Notes under the pieces: generated by a model
Database searches by the model: none
The model's input: the letters and a program-made list of their open reading frames with translations, nothing else
Told to the model about the DNA's origin: nothing
Translations under genes and position numbers: made by a program
Assembly (NCBI RefSeq): GCF_013450155.1
Contig: NZ_JACCKD010000007.1
Span: 232,245 to 296,244 of the forward strand
Source: Haloechinothrix aidingensis
Lineage (GTDB): Bacteria > Actinomycetota > Actinomycetes > Mycobacteriales > Pseudonocardiaceae
Direction of reading: 5' to 3'
Length of the DNA stretch: 64,000 nt
Shown here: one piece after another, positions 46,361-55,407 of the stretch
Numbering within the stretch: the stretch's first letter is position 1
Layout: every line of letters starts with the position of its first letter

Positions 46361-46972
46361 TCACTCCTCCACACAGCGCGCACCCACCCCGATGCGGGCA
46401 CGCTCCTGCCGGCCATCGGCACGGACGATGAGCGAGACACATCCCCGGCGAGTCGTGACGTAACCGCCGGCGAAAGTGAGCCATGTCGCGTCCGCCGCGT
46501 GGCAGGAAACCCGCAGGTGCCAGGTGAGACGCCCGGGGCTACCCCACGTGATCGCCAGACGATGCCTCTCCTCGGGCGGGACGACGAGGTCGATGGTTCG
46601 GTCCGAGCCCGCGACGAGTCCTCGCTTGGCGAAGTAGCGAAGCCGGAGGCCGTTCACCCTCGGCACAGCCTGTAACGGCCCGGACGTGCCCGCATCAGGA
46701 AGCGCCGCGACACCGGAGACGACCGCCAGGTCATCAGCCGGGGGATCAGTGCCGATCCGGTCTTCACACTCGACCACGGACGATCTGGCGATCGCGCCAG
46801 GCGGGTTCCACAGCGCCGCGCCGGCTGGCGCGATCAGCCCACGGGAACTTGCCGGAGCTGCGCCCGTCGTGTGAACCGAACCCGGGACGGCGGAGCCGCA
46901 GCCCGAGGCGAGGAGGCAGGCGCTGACCAGGACAAGCAATACCCTCGATGCCCACGAAGCCGAGTCAGCCAT
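46361..46972 (-). CDS. Putative lipoprotein
   Basis: 203 aa from ATG 46972. Signal peptide (SWASRVLLVLVSACLLASGC) with lipobox LASGC. The mature part has two cysteines near the C-terminus and one in VECEDRIG; the middle reads LRYFAKRGLVAGSDRTIDLV. No family recognised. Single gene; upstream codons in frame are unlikely to be coding. Confidence 0.7.
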   Translation of the reverse strand: MADSASWASRVLLVLVSACLLASGCGSAVPGSVHTTGAAPASSRGLIAPAGAALWNPPGAIARSSVVECEDRIGTDPPADDLAVVSGVAALPDAGTSGPLQAVPRVNGLRLRYFAKRGLVAGSDRTIDLVVPPEERHRLAITWGSPGRLTWHLRVSCHAADATWLTFAGGYVTTRRGCVSLIVRADGRQERARIGVGARCVEE

Positions 46973-47164
46973 ACGATCACACCACTTGGGACAAGCCCAC
47001 ACGGCTAGCACGGAAGCTACCAACCGATCATCCCGGACGCGAGACGCGCGGGAATGGTCGGTGAACCCCACGCGGGGCGTCCAACCGCCACCGATCTCCG
47101 GCGGGGCCGACCCCAGCCGCGTGGAGCTCACGTCGCCCCGAGCCCTGCGGAAGGCGCGGCAGGA

Positions 47165-47758
47165 TCAGCTATCCGCCCGCCGGTACGTGCAGATCAGCAC
47201 GCCGGTCCCGGTCGTCGTGGTCGAGGCCAGCTCGAGCGGGCGGGCCTGACCGCCGTCGGGGAACATGCGCTTGCCGCCACCGAGCAGGATCGGCTCGATC
47301 ATCAGCCGGTACTCGTCGACGAGGTCGTGTTCGATCAGCTGCGCTGCGAGCGAGGCGCTGCCCATGACTTGCAGCCCCTCGCCGTCCTTGGCGCGCAGCT
47401 CGCGCACCGCGCCGATCGCGTCGTCCGCGGGTAGCAGGGCCGAGCCGGGCCACGTGAGGTCGTCCTGGGTGAGCGTGCGGGATGCCACGTACTTGGGGAT
47501 CTCGTTCATGCGGTCGGCGAACTCGTCACCGGCACGGTCGGGCCAGGCGGCTGCCATCGTCTGCCACGTGCGCCTGCCGAACAGCAGCGCCTCCGTTCGC
47601 CCCATGACCTCATCGATCACCTGGCCCATGGTCTCCGGTTCGAAGTACGGCATCGACCAGCCGCCGTGGGTGAACCCGCCCTCGGTGTCCTCCTCGCGCC
47701 CGCCGGGCGCCTGCACGACACCGTCCAGGCTCATGAAGTCACTGAGAATGATTTGCAT
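47165..47758 (-). CDS. RibD C-terminal / DHFR-fold reductase, first of two
   Basis: 197 aa, ATG after AGGAG. DHFR-like: MQIILSDFMSLDGVVQAPGG, EALLFGRRTWQTM, LQVMGSASLAAQLIEHDLVD, IEPILLGGGKRMF. These YwjB/YyaP-type proteins are reductases of unknown substrate. It is distinct from the DHFR-like protein at 63302, with which it shares only the fold. Confidence 0.9.
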   Translation of the reverse strand: MQIILSDFMSLDGVVQAPGGREEDTEGGFTHGGWSMPYFEPETMGQVIDEVMGRTEALLFGRRTWQTMAAAWPDRAGDEFADRMNEIPKYVASRTLTQDDLTWPGSALLPADDAIGAVRELRAKDGEGLQVMGSASLAAQLIEHDLVDEYRLMIEPILLGGGKRMFPDGGQARPLELASTTTTGTGVLICTYRRADS

Positions 47759-48258
47759 CGTTGCTCCTTTCGTCAGGCGGCCCGGGGTGGGCCGGTCAGC
47801 AAGTGAGACTCGGAACGCACGGAATAGTCATCGCCGCGAACGGCCGCCGCACCGAGAACGCCGGGAGTACACCGGGACAACGCCGCCGCGATTCGAGTCG
47901 TCGAACCGAGTGCTGGTACGCCTTCGAAGCAACTCAGCCCCCATTTGAAGATCGAACTTCACACACGCACCGTTGTACGCTGTGGCTTCCCCGCCGGATC
48001 GTCGACTACTTACTTACCAGGCCATACCGACAAAGTCCACATTCCAGACGTCGCCTTGTCGCAGCCGTTCGGCGACGAGCCGGGCCGCCACCGGCGGAGC
48101 GCCGTCACACACAGGCCGGTAGGGAACAGCCGAGTCGACCCCCGCCGCAGGCGGAGGGGTTCCGGGTGTTGATGTGCGGACGCGATACGCACGGTCCACA
48201 TGTGCACAGGTGCGCGACAGCCGAGACGCCGGCGCCCGGTCCACGTGAGGATGGGGAG
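47759..48258. other. Intergenic region, no gene recognised
   Basis: 500 bp between divergent DHFR-like and GNAT genes. No coding frame with family similarity, no repeat and no clear operator were seen; both promoters must lie here. Confidence 0.4.
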
Positions 48259-48729
48259 ATGAACGGTATCGCGATCCGTCCTGCCACGGGGGATGAGTTG
48301 GGCGCCGTCGCCGAGCTTCGGTGGGACTGGGTCCTCGAGAACGGTGGGCTGCCAGCAGTCACGCGCGAGGAGTTCACGAAGAGCTTCGCGTCGTGGGCGC
48401 GCGAGAACGCCGTCACCCACCGGTGCGTCGTCATGGTGCGCGATGACGAGATCATCGGCATGGCGTGGCTGGCAGTCGTTCAGCGCGTACCGACGCCACA
48501 TTCCCCGGCACGCGCATCCGGCGACCTGCAGTCGGTGTATATCGTGCCGGAGGAACGCGGCAACGGCCTCGGAAGCCTGCTGATCGACGCGGTTCTTCGG
48601 CTCGCGCACGACCGCGGGCTCGAACGCGTCACCGTGCACTCCAGTGTCCGAGCGATTCCCGCGTACTCGCGCCGCGGCTTCGTGACGTCACCCCGGCTGC
48701 TACAGGCCGACCTCGCGGACCCGACATAG
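48259..48729 (+). CDS. GNAT-family N-acetyltransferase
   Basis: 156 aa from ATG 48259 (GAGG 8 bp upstream). GNAT core: IRPATGDELGAVAELRWDWV at the start, motif A SVYIVPEERGNGLGSLLIDA (acetyl-CoA loop R/Q-x-x-G-x-G), and HSSVRAIPAYSRRGF at the C-terminus. The substrate cannot be deduced. Confidence 0.88.
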   Translation: MNGIAIRPATGDELGAVAELRWDWVLENGGLPAVTREEFTKSFASWARENAVTHRCVVMVRDDEIIGMAWLAVVQRVPTPHSPARASGDLQSVYIVPEERGNGLGSLLIDAVLRLAHDRGLERVTVHSSVRAIPAYSRRGFVTSPRLLQADLADPT

Positions 48730-48884
48730 CGACGACTACCCGGGGCCGGCCGCGCTCATCGGCTTCGGCGAACCGGCAACGCCGCGGGGCATCCCGGGCG
48801 GGCCTGATCGGCACCGTCACATCCGGGCACGCGCGACCGATACCGCTCGCCTCCGGATGAACGCGCGCGTTCCACACTCTCGGG

Positions 48885-49931
48885 TTACGCCGGTCCGGGC
48901 CGAGAGGTCTCGACGACGTGCCCACCAGGCGGCGGGCTCGTGGCGTCCTCACCAGCTCGATGCCGCGGCATCCGGCCCGGCTCCGCCTCGCTCCCGAGGA
49001 CGGTCCAGGGGCGGGGTGCACCTTCCACAACCGGCGGGAGAGCACCGTTCGTGGGAGGTGCCGACGACACGGGGCGTATGTAGCGATCCACGAAGTCGCC
49101 TTCACGCCACGGCCACCAGTGGCGGGTACGACCCTCCGGAATGAGCTGGTCCGTGCGGATGGCGATACGCAGCCAGAGCCCGCCGGCGATCAGTCCAGCG
49201 ACGAGGTCGGTGAACCAGTGGAACTGGAGGTACACCGACACCGCTGTCTGCACGATCGCCATGGCGATGATGAGGTGCACCACTCGCCGGACGACATGCT
49301 GCCTGACCGGCTCGTAGCGAGTAACCAGGAACAGAACCAGCCCGTAGAACAGGACGACATTGCCCGCATGACCCGACGGGAAGGCGAGTCCGCCGTAGTC
49401 GGAGAAGAACGACGGGTCGTACTCGCGCGGTTGATTCCGTGCGAAGAGGAACTTGAAACCCCAGATCAGACCACTCATCCCCAACACACCGATCGAGCTC
49501 ACGATGATCGGGCGCCAGGAACGGTGCCGGTACGCGAAGATCAATGTCACGATACCCAGCAGCGGTATCGCGATGAACCGGGATCCGACCTCGTTCGGCA
49601 CGAACTTGAGGAAATACCAGGCCGCCCCGAGACGCGTCAGCGGGTGCGGCACCTCATTGAGGTAGTTGTCGAGAAAATGCAACGGTCCGGCCGCGAGAGC
49701 CGTAACCGTGAGCAGCGCCACCATCAGGACGATGGTGACGCTGTCCAACGACAGCTTCCGGATCATCTCCCGTGCACTCGGCCACGCATTCTCCGGTGGA
49801 GACCCGCCACCGTTTCGATTCTCGAATCCCGTCCGGGGCCGAATGCGAGCCGGATCATCGAAGCGTGTCGGGCGATCAGCCGACCGTGACGCCTGCTGCG
49901 AGGGCGGGTCAACCGCCGGTGTCCGGGTCAT
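48885..49931 (-). CDS. PAP2-family membrane phosphatase
   Basis: 348 aa from ATG 49931. A disordered N-terminus (about 55 residues) precedes five to six membrane segments. The PAP2 tripartite motif is present: KFLFARNQP, AFPSGHAGN and the later FHWFTDLVAG with the catalytic His. Family members dephosphorylate phosphatidic acid, undecaprenyl diphosphate or similar lipids. The C-terminal about 80 residues are proline-rich and probably cytoplasmic. Confidence 0.88.
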   Translation of the reverse strand: MTRTPAVDPPSQQASRSADRPTRFDDPARIRPRTGFENRNGGGSPPENAWPSAREMIRKLSLDSVTIVLMVALLTVTALAAGPLHFLDNYLNEVPHPLTRLGAAWYFLKFVPNEVGSRFIAIPLLGIVTLIFAYRHRSWRPIIVSSIGVLGMSGLIWGFKFLFARNQPREYDPSFFSDYGGLAFPSGHAGNVVLFYGLVLFLVTRYEPVRQHVVRRVVHLIIAMAIVQTAVSVYLQFHWFTDLVAGLIAGGLWLRIAIRTDQLIPEGRTRHWWPWREGDFVDRYIRPVSSAPPTNGALPPVVEGAPRPWTVLGSEAEPGRMPRHRAGEDATSPPPGGHVVETSRPGPA

Positions 49932-50167
49932 CAACTCACCGCGCTCTCTGGCCAGTCGGGGTCGGCGCTATCGCGACTCGACGATCGGGGCTTCGCGCGA
50001 TCGTCACAACGAGAGCACTGCTCACAGCGGCACAGCCGTGTGGCGCACCTCCACAAGCGTGCTCCGGCCGAGCTCCCCCGCCGGTCGCTGGTTGACTCGC
50101 CCCCGACGACACCCACGTGCTCGGGCGTCTGGATCGCTACCTCGTTGTGCTTGTGAATACCCAGCAT
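49931..50167 (-). CDS. Possible small Cys-rich protein ahead of PAP2 gene
   Basis: 78 codons from ATG 50167. The stop overlaps the PAP2 ATG (TGATG), suggesting translational coupling. The C-terminal half has CATRLCRCEQCSRC. There is no ribosome site I trust and no known family, so this is weak. Confidence 0.25.
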   Translation of the reverse strand: MLGIHKHNEVAIQTPEHVGVVGGESTSDRRGSSAGARLWRCATRLCRCEQCSRCDDRAKPRSSSRDSADPDWPESAVS

Positions 50168-50573
50168 AGCAAGCGGCCGGCACCACCCCCGACGCCGTAC
50201 TGCAAGGGACAGATCGGAAATGACCCGTATCTCGCGGCAGGCCCGCACAATCGCGCGACCGGCGGTTCGGGACCTTCCCGCCCGCCGTCGAAATGATTCC
50301 GCAGGGGCTCACACGCACTCCGGGTGCGTGAATCGATCCGCAATGTAACCGTCACGAATCCGGCGTGATCTCACACACCATACCGTTCGATTCCTGACTC
50401 CTGCGGCGGACAACGTTCCGGGAGGATGCTGAAGCACCCGGCCGGCGGCAACGGGCACACTCGACCGTCCGCCGAGCCGGCACATATGCTACGACGCGTT
50501 ACGACGCACTCGTCCGGTTCCGGGACACGCGCGGAAGGGCACCCACGAGCTCCCGTATGCCCGAGGAAACGCC
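50168..50573. other. Intergenic region, no gene recognised
   Basis: About 400 bp upstream of the macrodomain gene. Short open frames exist but none has similarity to known proteins or good initiation context. Confidence 0.35.
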
Positions 50574-51122
50574 ATGAGCATCGAGCACCGCATCGGAGAC
50601 GTAACCCTCGATATCGTCGAGGGCGACATCACGCGACAGCACGAGTTCGACGCCGTGGTCAACGCGGCGAACGCCCAGCTGACCACCGGCGGAGGTGTCG
50701 CGGGGGCGATCCACCGCGCCGCCGGACCCGGTCTCGCCGTGGAGTGCCGCCCGCTGGCTCCCATCCGTCCGGGTGAGGCGGTACTCACCAGCGCACACGA
50801 GTTACCGAACAGTCACGTCATCCACTGCCTCGGGCCGGTCTACGGCGCCGATGAGCCGGCCGCCGACCTCCTGGCGTCCTGCTACCGGCAGGCACTCGAC
50901 CGCGCCGAGCACTACCGGCTCACGGGGGTGGCCTTTCCCGCGCTCTCCACAGGTGCGTTCGGTTACCCGATGGACGAGGCCGCCGAGGTGGCGCTCGGCA
51001 CGATGCTGGACGCCGCCCCCGGGCTGAGCTCCGTGCGGCGCATCCGATTCGTGCTGCGCGGCCAGGCGGCACTCGACACCCACCGCACGGCGCTGGACCG
51101 GCTCACCGGCACCGGAATGTAG
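50574..51122 (+). CDS. Macrodomain protein (ADP-ribose binding/hydrolase)
   Basis: 182 aa. Macrodomain motifs: DAVVNAANAQLTTGGGVAGA (ADP-ribose-binding loop 1) and FPALSTGAFGYP (loop 2), followed by the usual helix. The Asn-rich loop and catalytic-type GGGV are conserved, as in MacroD-type enzymes that remove ADP-ribose from proteins or process O-acetyl-ADP-ribose. It is followed by the arginase-like gene in the same direction, 64 bp away. Confidence 0.93.
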   Translation: MSIEHRIGDVTLDIVEGDITRQHEFDAVVNAANAQLTTGGGVAGAIHRAAGPGLAVECRPLAPIRPGEAVLTSAHELPNSHVIHCLGPVYGADEPAADLLASCYRQALDRAEHYRLTGVAFPALSTGAFGYPMDEAAEVALGTMLDAAPGLSSVRRIRFVLRGQAALDTHRTALDRLTGTGM

Positions 51123-51186
51123 GCCGGACCGATGCGCGCGGAGAATTCGCGTGCCGGCCCCACATGCCTGCCAGTACCGTTACCGC

Positions 51187-51930
51187 ATGCGTCCGCTGCT
51201 CGTGCCCTACCACCTCGATGACCACCTGCCCGAACTCGATATCCCGGTCGACGCCAGCACCACGATCGAGCGGGAACTGGGGGACGGGAGCCCGTGGGAA
51301 CGGATGGCGCGGCTCTACGACGCCGTAGCCGAGGACGTGGCCGCGACGGCGCGGCACGGGACGACCCCGATGGTCCTGTCCGGCGACTGCACGACGTCGC
51401 TGGGCGCGGTGGCCGGACTGCAACGTGCCGGTACCACTCCCTCGATCGTCTGGTTCGACGCGCACGGCGACCTGCAGACGCTGGAGACGTCCCACTCCGG
51501 CTACCTCGGGGGTATCCCGCTGCGCATACTCCTCGGGTACCGCCCGGAGCTGATCAGTGACGCGCTGGGGCTGCACCCGGTCGAGCAGCGCCGGACGGTA
51601 CTGGTGGACGGTCGCGATCTCGACCCGCCGGAGCAGGAATTCCTGGGCACCTCACCCGTACGGCAGTGTCCCGTCGCGGAGCTGAACGCCTCGACACTGC
51701 CCGACGGGCCGATCTACCTGCATGTCGACCTCGACGTGCTGCGCAAGGAGGACGTGCCGAGCCTGGTCTTCCCCACAGAAGGCGGCCCCTCCGCTACGGC
51801 CGTCGATGCCGCGCTGGCCGAGGTCCTGGCCAGCGACCGAGTGGTCGCCGTCGGGCTGGCATGCACCTGGCACCCGCAGTGTGGTTCCGCGGAGCGGGTG
51901 GCTCGGTTGTGCCCGTCGCTGTTCGGCTGA
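51187..51930 (+). CDS. Arginase/agmatinase-superfamily protein with altered first metal motif
   Basis: 247 aa from ATG 51187. Ureohydrolase landmarks are WFDAHGDLQT (metal-binding DAHxD) and HVDLDVL (metal-binding DxD). The first metal motif, usually GGDHS, reads SGDCTTSLG, so the His ligand is replaced by Cys. Similar GDC forms occur in actinobacterial members of unknown substrate. A guanidino hydrolase role is likely but unproven. Confidence 0.82.
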   Translation: MRPLLVPYHLDDHLPELDIPVDASTTIERELGDGSPWERMARLYDAVAEDVAATARHGTTPMVLSGDCTTSLGAVAGLQRAGTTPSIVWFDAHGDLQTLETSHSGYLGGIPLRILLGYRPELISDALGLHPVEQRRTVLVDGRDLDPPEQEFLGTSPVRQCPVAELNASTLPDGPIYLHVDLDVLRKEDVPSLVFPTEGGPSATAVDAALAEVLASDRVVAVGLACTWHPQCGSAERVARLCPSLFG

Positions 51931-52326
51931 GCCGTTCGAACCGGCACGATACCGATCAACTCCGCGATGTATCGGGCATGCCGTTCGCGCCCTCGCGAAG
52001 CGCCGAGCGAATTTTCAGAAAGTTTTTCTGATTTTTATTGGTTATATGTGATGTAAATCACACAATTATGAATGCACCTTGCAGGGTATCCTAACCCCAT
52101 TGAGTGATAACTGTGCCGCAATTCCCCATTCCGCACTCACGTGATGTGCAATACGCCACAGGTAGGGGTATGCCTGGCCAGCTGACGATGCCGGTCGACC
52201 CGCTCCGGCACACGCCTCGTTGATCGGAGGCACTAGTGAGACCTATATCACCACATTGTGCCGACATATACGCAGGGGGTCGTGCGTCTCAGCTGAGGCA
52301 GGGAGTTCGCGGAGAGGGAGTTGGTC
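51931..52326. promoter_or_regulatory. AT-rich promoter region of the LuxR gene
   Basis: 396 bp without a gene. A strikingly A/T-rich island at about 52010-52090 (TTTTTCTGATTTTTATTGG) carries the TGTGA-N6-TCACA site at 52047-52062. A long leader then runs to the LuxR ATG. Confidence 0.6.
52047..52062. promoter_or_regulatory. Perfect CRP/GlxR-type site TGTGA-N6-TCACA
   Basis: TGTGATGTAAATCACA, a perfect match to the Crp-type palindrome used by actinobacterial Crp/GlxR (TGTGA-N6-TCACA), in an A/T-rich island 265 bp upstream of the LuxR start. Confidence 0.75.
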
Positions 52327-53208
52327 ATGACTCGTAGTTTCGAATCGCGCGGAACCGCGCAGCACCCGGACCGCGTCGGAGCCGCTCAGCGGCAACGACC
52401 GCTGGCGCTCGGTCTGGTCGACACCGTTCCGCTCTTCCGCGACGGGATCAGCGCCCTCGTCGACAGGACGCCGTGGATGAGGTTCGCCGGGCACGCCGCG
52501 AGCCAGCAGGGCGCGATCCACATGACCGAGCAGATCCACCCGGACATCGTCCTCGTCGACTCCGGCCTGGACGGCGGCTGCCACCTCTCCCACCTGCTGG
52601 CCAAGACCAGCTCATCGGCGCGCGTGGTGGTGCTCATCCGGGAGTCCGACCGCACATCCAGCTACCTGGCCGCGGTGATGGCGGCAGGGGCACACGGCGC
52701 CACCCCTCGATGCGCCGAACCGCAGCGGATACTCGATGCCATCCGGCACGCTACACACGCCCGCCGTTACCTCGACCCGTCACTGGCCAACCTCGTCACC
52801 CAGAGTCAGACCAACGACCATCTCGACGAGCCGTCGAACGGCTCGGCGCACACCCCGGACCCGAACCTGCTCCGGCTGTCCCGCAGGGAACTCCAGGTTC
52901 TGCAACTGATCGCGGAGGGGCTGGAGAACGCGGCCATCGCGAAGGTGCTGTTCCTGTCCGTGGAGACGGTGCGGACGCACGTCAAGAGCATCCTGCGCAA
53001 GCTCTCCGCACGCGATCGCACCCATTCGGTCACCATCGCCTTCCGGAACGGGCTGCTCTCGCTGAACACCCCCGAGGCCGAGCTCCCGTCCCAAGCGGGC
53101 AGTGTGGACGGCACCGCGGGCACCGACGGAACACGAGGCGACCGGTCCCGTGCCGCACTGGCCGTCTCCGGCGTGCGAGCACCGACGCCGGCGCGCCCCG
53201 CATCATGA
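52327..53208 (+). CDS. LuxR/NarL-type regulator with atypical receiver domain
   Basis: 293 aa; ATG 52327 follows GGAGAGGGAG (a TTG two codons earlier is possible). The receiver-like N-domain has LVDTVPLFRDGI and IVLVDSGLDGG. The phospho-acceptor-type Asp in VLVDSG is present, but the second acidic residue of the DD pair is Thr, and the conserved Lys region reads GATPRCAEP, so it may not be phosphorylated normally. C-terminal GerE HTH: LSRRELQVLQLIAEGLENAA, then SVETVRTHVKSILRKL. It has a disordered C-terminal tail. No kinase gene is adjacent. Confidence 0.88.
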   Translation: MTRSFESRGTAQHPDRVGAAQRQRPLALGLVDTVPLFRDGISALVDRTPWMRFAGHAASQQGAIHMTEQIHPDIVLVDSGLDGGCHLSHLLAKTSSSARVVVLIRESDRTSSYLAAVMAAGAHGATPRCAEPQRILDAIRHATHARRYLDPSLANLVTQSQTNDHLDEPSNGSAHTPDPNLLRLSRRELQVLQLIAEGLENAAIAKVLFLSVETVRTHVKSILRKLSARDRTHSVTIAFRNGLLSLNTPEAELPSQAGSVDGTAGTDGTRGDRSRAALAVSGVRAPTPARPAS

Positions 53209-53329
53209 ACCCGCCTCCACGCTCCGAGCCGGTACCGCACGCACTGTGACCATTCAGCCACGGCGCGAGAGGCCCGCGATGCCCTGGACGACGCATTCGT
53301 CACAGCGCCTTGCGCGGCCTTGCGGCGCA

Positions 53330-53367
53330 TTACTCGCCAGTAATACAGTTATGTTACTGACCAGTAG
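53330..53367. promoter_or_regulatory. Double operator TTACT-N4-AGTA(A/G) upstream of fadE5
   Basis: Two tandem inverted repeats, TTACTCGCCAGTAA (53330-53343) and TTACTGACCAGTAG (53354-53367), centre spacing 24 bp, about 125 bp before the fadE5 start. Each is palindromic (TTACT...AGTA). The pattern suggests a TetR-family fatty-acid regulator; none is encoded nearby. Confidence 0.55.
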
Positions 53368-53490
53368 CACCGGTCAGCGCGGAAGCACGGTGCGTAACGA
53401 GCGCCGGAACGAAGGACCCGGTCAACGAGACTGCCTCGTGCCAAGCAACCACCTCGTCGCCGAGCCACGAACAATACGGAGCGACCAGAC

Positions 53491-55344
53491 ATGGGCCACT
53501 ACAAGAGCAACATCCGCGATCTGGAGTTCAACCTCTTCGAGGTCCTGCGGATTCAGGAGCACCTCGGCACCGGTCCGTTCGCCGAAGCGGATCAGGACGT
53601 CACGCGGACTGTGCTGAACGAAGTCAACAATCTCGTTGCCGGCGTCGTGGCCGACGCCTTCGTCGACGGGGACCGCAACCCGCCGGAGTTCCACCCCGAA
53701 CAAGCCGACGTCACGATGCCCGAGTCCATGAAGCGGGCACTGCGGGCCACCGTCGAGGCCGGGTGGGACCGCATGAGCCTGCCGGTCGAGCTGGGTGGCT
53801 TCGGGATCCCGCCCACCGTGGCCTGGTCGGTCTCCGAGCTCTACCTCGGCGCCAATCCCGCGCTGTTCTTCTACATGGCGGGCAAGACGTTCGCCAAGAT
53901 CCTGCACGAGAACGGCAACGAGGAGCAGAAGCGCTGGGCCGAGATCGCCATCGAGCGCGACTGGGGCTCCACCATGGTGCTCACCGAACCGGACGCGGGT
54001 TCCGACGTGGGCGCGGGTCGCGCGAAGGCCGTCAAGCAGGACGACGGCTCCTGGCACATCGAGGGCGTCAAGCGGTTCATCACCGGTGCCGCGCAGGACG
54101 ACATGACGGAGAACATCTTCCACCTGGTGCTCGCCCGGCCGGAGGGGCCGGACATCGAGCCCAAGCCCGGCACGAAGGGCCTCGGGCTGTTCTTCGTCCC
54201 CGCGCACCACTTCGATGCCGAGACCGGTGAGCTCACCGGCGAGCGCAACGGCGTCTACGTCACCGGCGTCGAGCACAAGATGGGCATCAAGGCCTCCACC
54301 ACCTGTGAACTGACCTTCGGCCAGCACGGCACACCCGCCAAGGGCTGGCTGGTCGGCGACAAGATCGACGGCATCGCGCAGATGTTCGACGTGATCGAGC
54401 ACGCCAGGATGATGGTCGGCACCAAGGCCATCTCGACCCTGTCCACCGCCTACCTCAACGCGCTCGAGTTCGCCAAGGAGCGTGTGCAGGGTGCGGACAT
54501 GACGCAGATGGTCGACAAGACCGCCCCGCGGGTGACCATCACGCACCACCCGGACGTCCGGCGCGCGCTGATGACGCTGAAGTCCTACTCCGAGGGCATG
54601 CGGGCGCTGTACCTGTACACGGCGTCCTACCAGGACAAGATCATGCTCGGGAAGGCGTCCGGCGAGGATGTCGACCTCGCCGAGCGGGTCAACGACCTGC
54701 TGCTGCCGATCGTCAAGGGTGGCGGCTCGGAGCGCAGCTGGACGCTGCTGGGCACCGAGGCGCTGCAGACGCTCGGCGGGTCCGGCTTCCTGCAGGAGTA
54801 CCCCATCGAGCAGTACATCCGGGACGGCAAGATCGACACCCTCTACGAGGGCACCACCGCCATCCAGTCGCTGGACTTCTTCTTCCGCAAGGTCGTCCGC
54901 GACAAGGGACAGGCGCTGACCCACGTGGCGGGCGAGATCACGCAGTTCATCGACTCCGAGGCCGGTAACGGCCGCCTCAAGGAGGAGCGTGCGCTGCTCA
55001 AGCAGGCCCTGGACGACGTGCAAGGCATGGTCGGGGCCATGATCGGCGAGCTGACCGCCTCGCAGGAGGAGCAGGAGAACGTCTACAAGATCGGCCAGCA
55101 CTCGGTGCGCCTGCTGCTGTCCACCACGGACCTGCTCGTCGGCTGGCAGCTACAGCGCCAGGCGGAGATCGCCCTCGCCGCGCTGGACAACGGCGCGAGC
55201 GAGAAGGACAAGCCCTTCTACGAGGGTAAGGTCGCGGCCGCGTCGTTCTTCGCCAAGACCGTGCTGCCCGAGCTGTCCTCCCGCCGCAAGATCGTGGAGT
55301 CGGCCGACAACACGCTGATGAACCTCGACGAAGCAGCGTTCTGA
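53491..55344 (+). CDS. fadE5: FadE5-like long-chain acyl-CoA dehydrogenase
   Basis: 617 aa. Closely resembles mycobacterial FadE5 from end to end: [19 protein letters not shown] start, [18 protein letters not shown] (flavin/substrate region), [19 protein letters not shown], and [19 protein letters not shown] near residue 430 followed by [19 protein letters not shown]; the end reads MNLDEAAF as in M. tuberculosis. It oxidises acyl-CoA in beta-oxidation, passing electrons to ETF and then, by the EtfD-type reductase (39730), to quinones. The upstream double operator is noted separately. Confidence 0.93.
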   Translation: MGHYKSNIRDLEFNLFEVLRIQEHLGTGPFAEADQDVTRTVLNEVNNLVAGVVADAFVDGDRNPPEFHPEQADVTMPESMKRALRATVEAGWDRMSLPVELGGFGIPPTVAWSVSELYLGANPALFFYMAGKTFAKILHENGNEEQKRWAEIAIERDWGSTMVLTEPDAGSDVGAGRAKAVKQDDGSWHIEGVKRFITGAAQDDMTENIFHLVLARPEGPDIEPKPGTKGLGLFFVPAHHFDAETGELTGERNGVYVTGVEHKMGIKASTTCELTFGQHGTPAKGWLVGDKIDGIAQMFDVIEHARMMVGTKAISTLSTAYLNALEFAKERVQGADMTQMVDKTAPRVTITHHPDVRRALMTLKSYSEGMRALYLYTASYQDKIMLGKASGEDVDLAERVNDLLLPIVKGGGSERSWTLLGTEALQTLGGSGFLQEYPIEQYIRDGKIDTLYEGTTAIQSLDFFFRKVVRDKGQALTHVAGEITQFIDSEAGNGRLKEERALLKQALDDVQGMVGAMIGELTASQEEQENVYKIGQHSVRLLLSTTDLLVGWQLQRQAEIALAALDNGASEKDKPFYEGKVAAASFFAKTVLPELSSRRKIVESADNTLMNLDEAAF

Positions 55345-55356
55345 GTTACCCGGGCT

Positions 55357-55401
55357 TGAATGACGCTGTCAGTCCGCCTGGCGGACTGACAGCGTCATTC
55401 A
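55357..55401. terminator. Bidirectional terminator between fadE5 and the VanW gene
   Basis: Perfect 22-bp inverted repeat with a 1-bp centre (TGAATGACGCTGTCAGTCCG at the left end), 12 bp from the fadE5 stop and 6 bp from the VanW-gene stop; serves both convergent genes. Confidence 0.9.
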
Positions 55402-55407
55402 GCCTTC

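Noticed and set aside
49931..50573. Several short frames upstream of the PAP2 gene
   Set aside because: No family similarity or initiation context except one weakly supported 78-codon frame, which is listed with low confidence.
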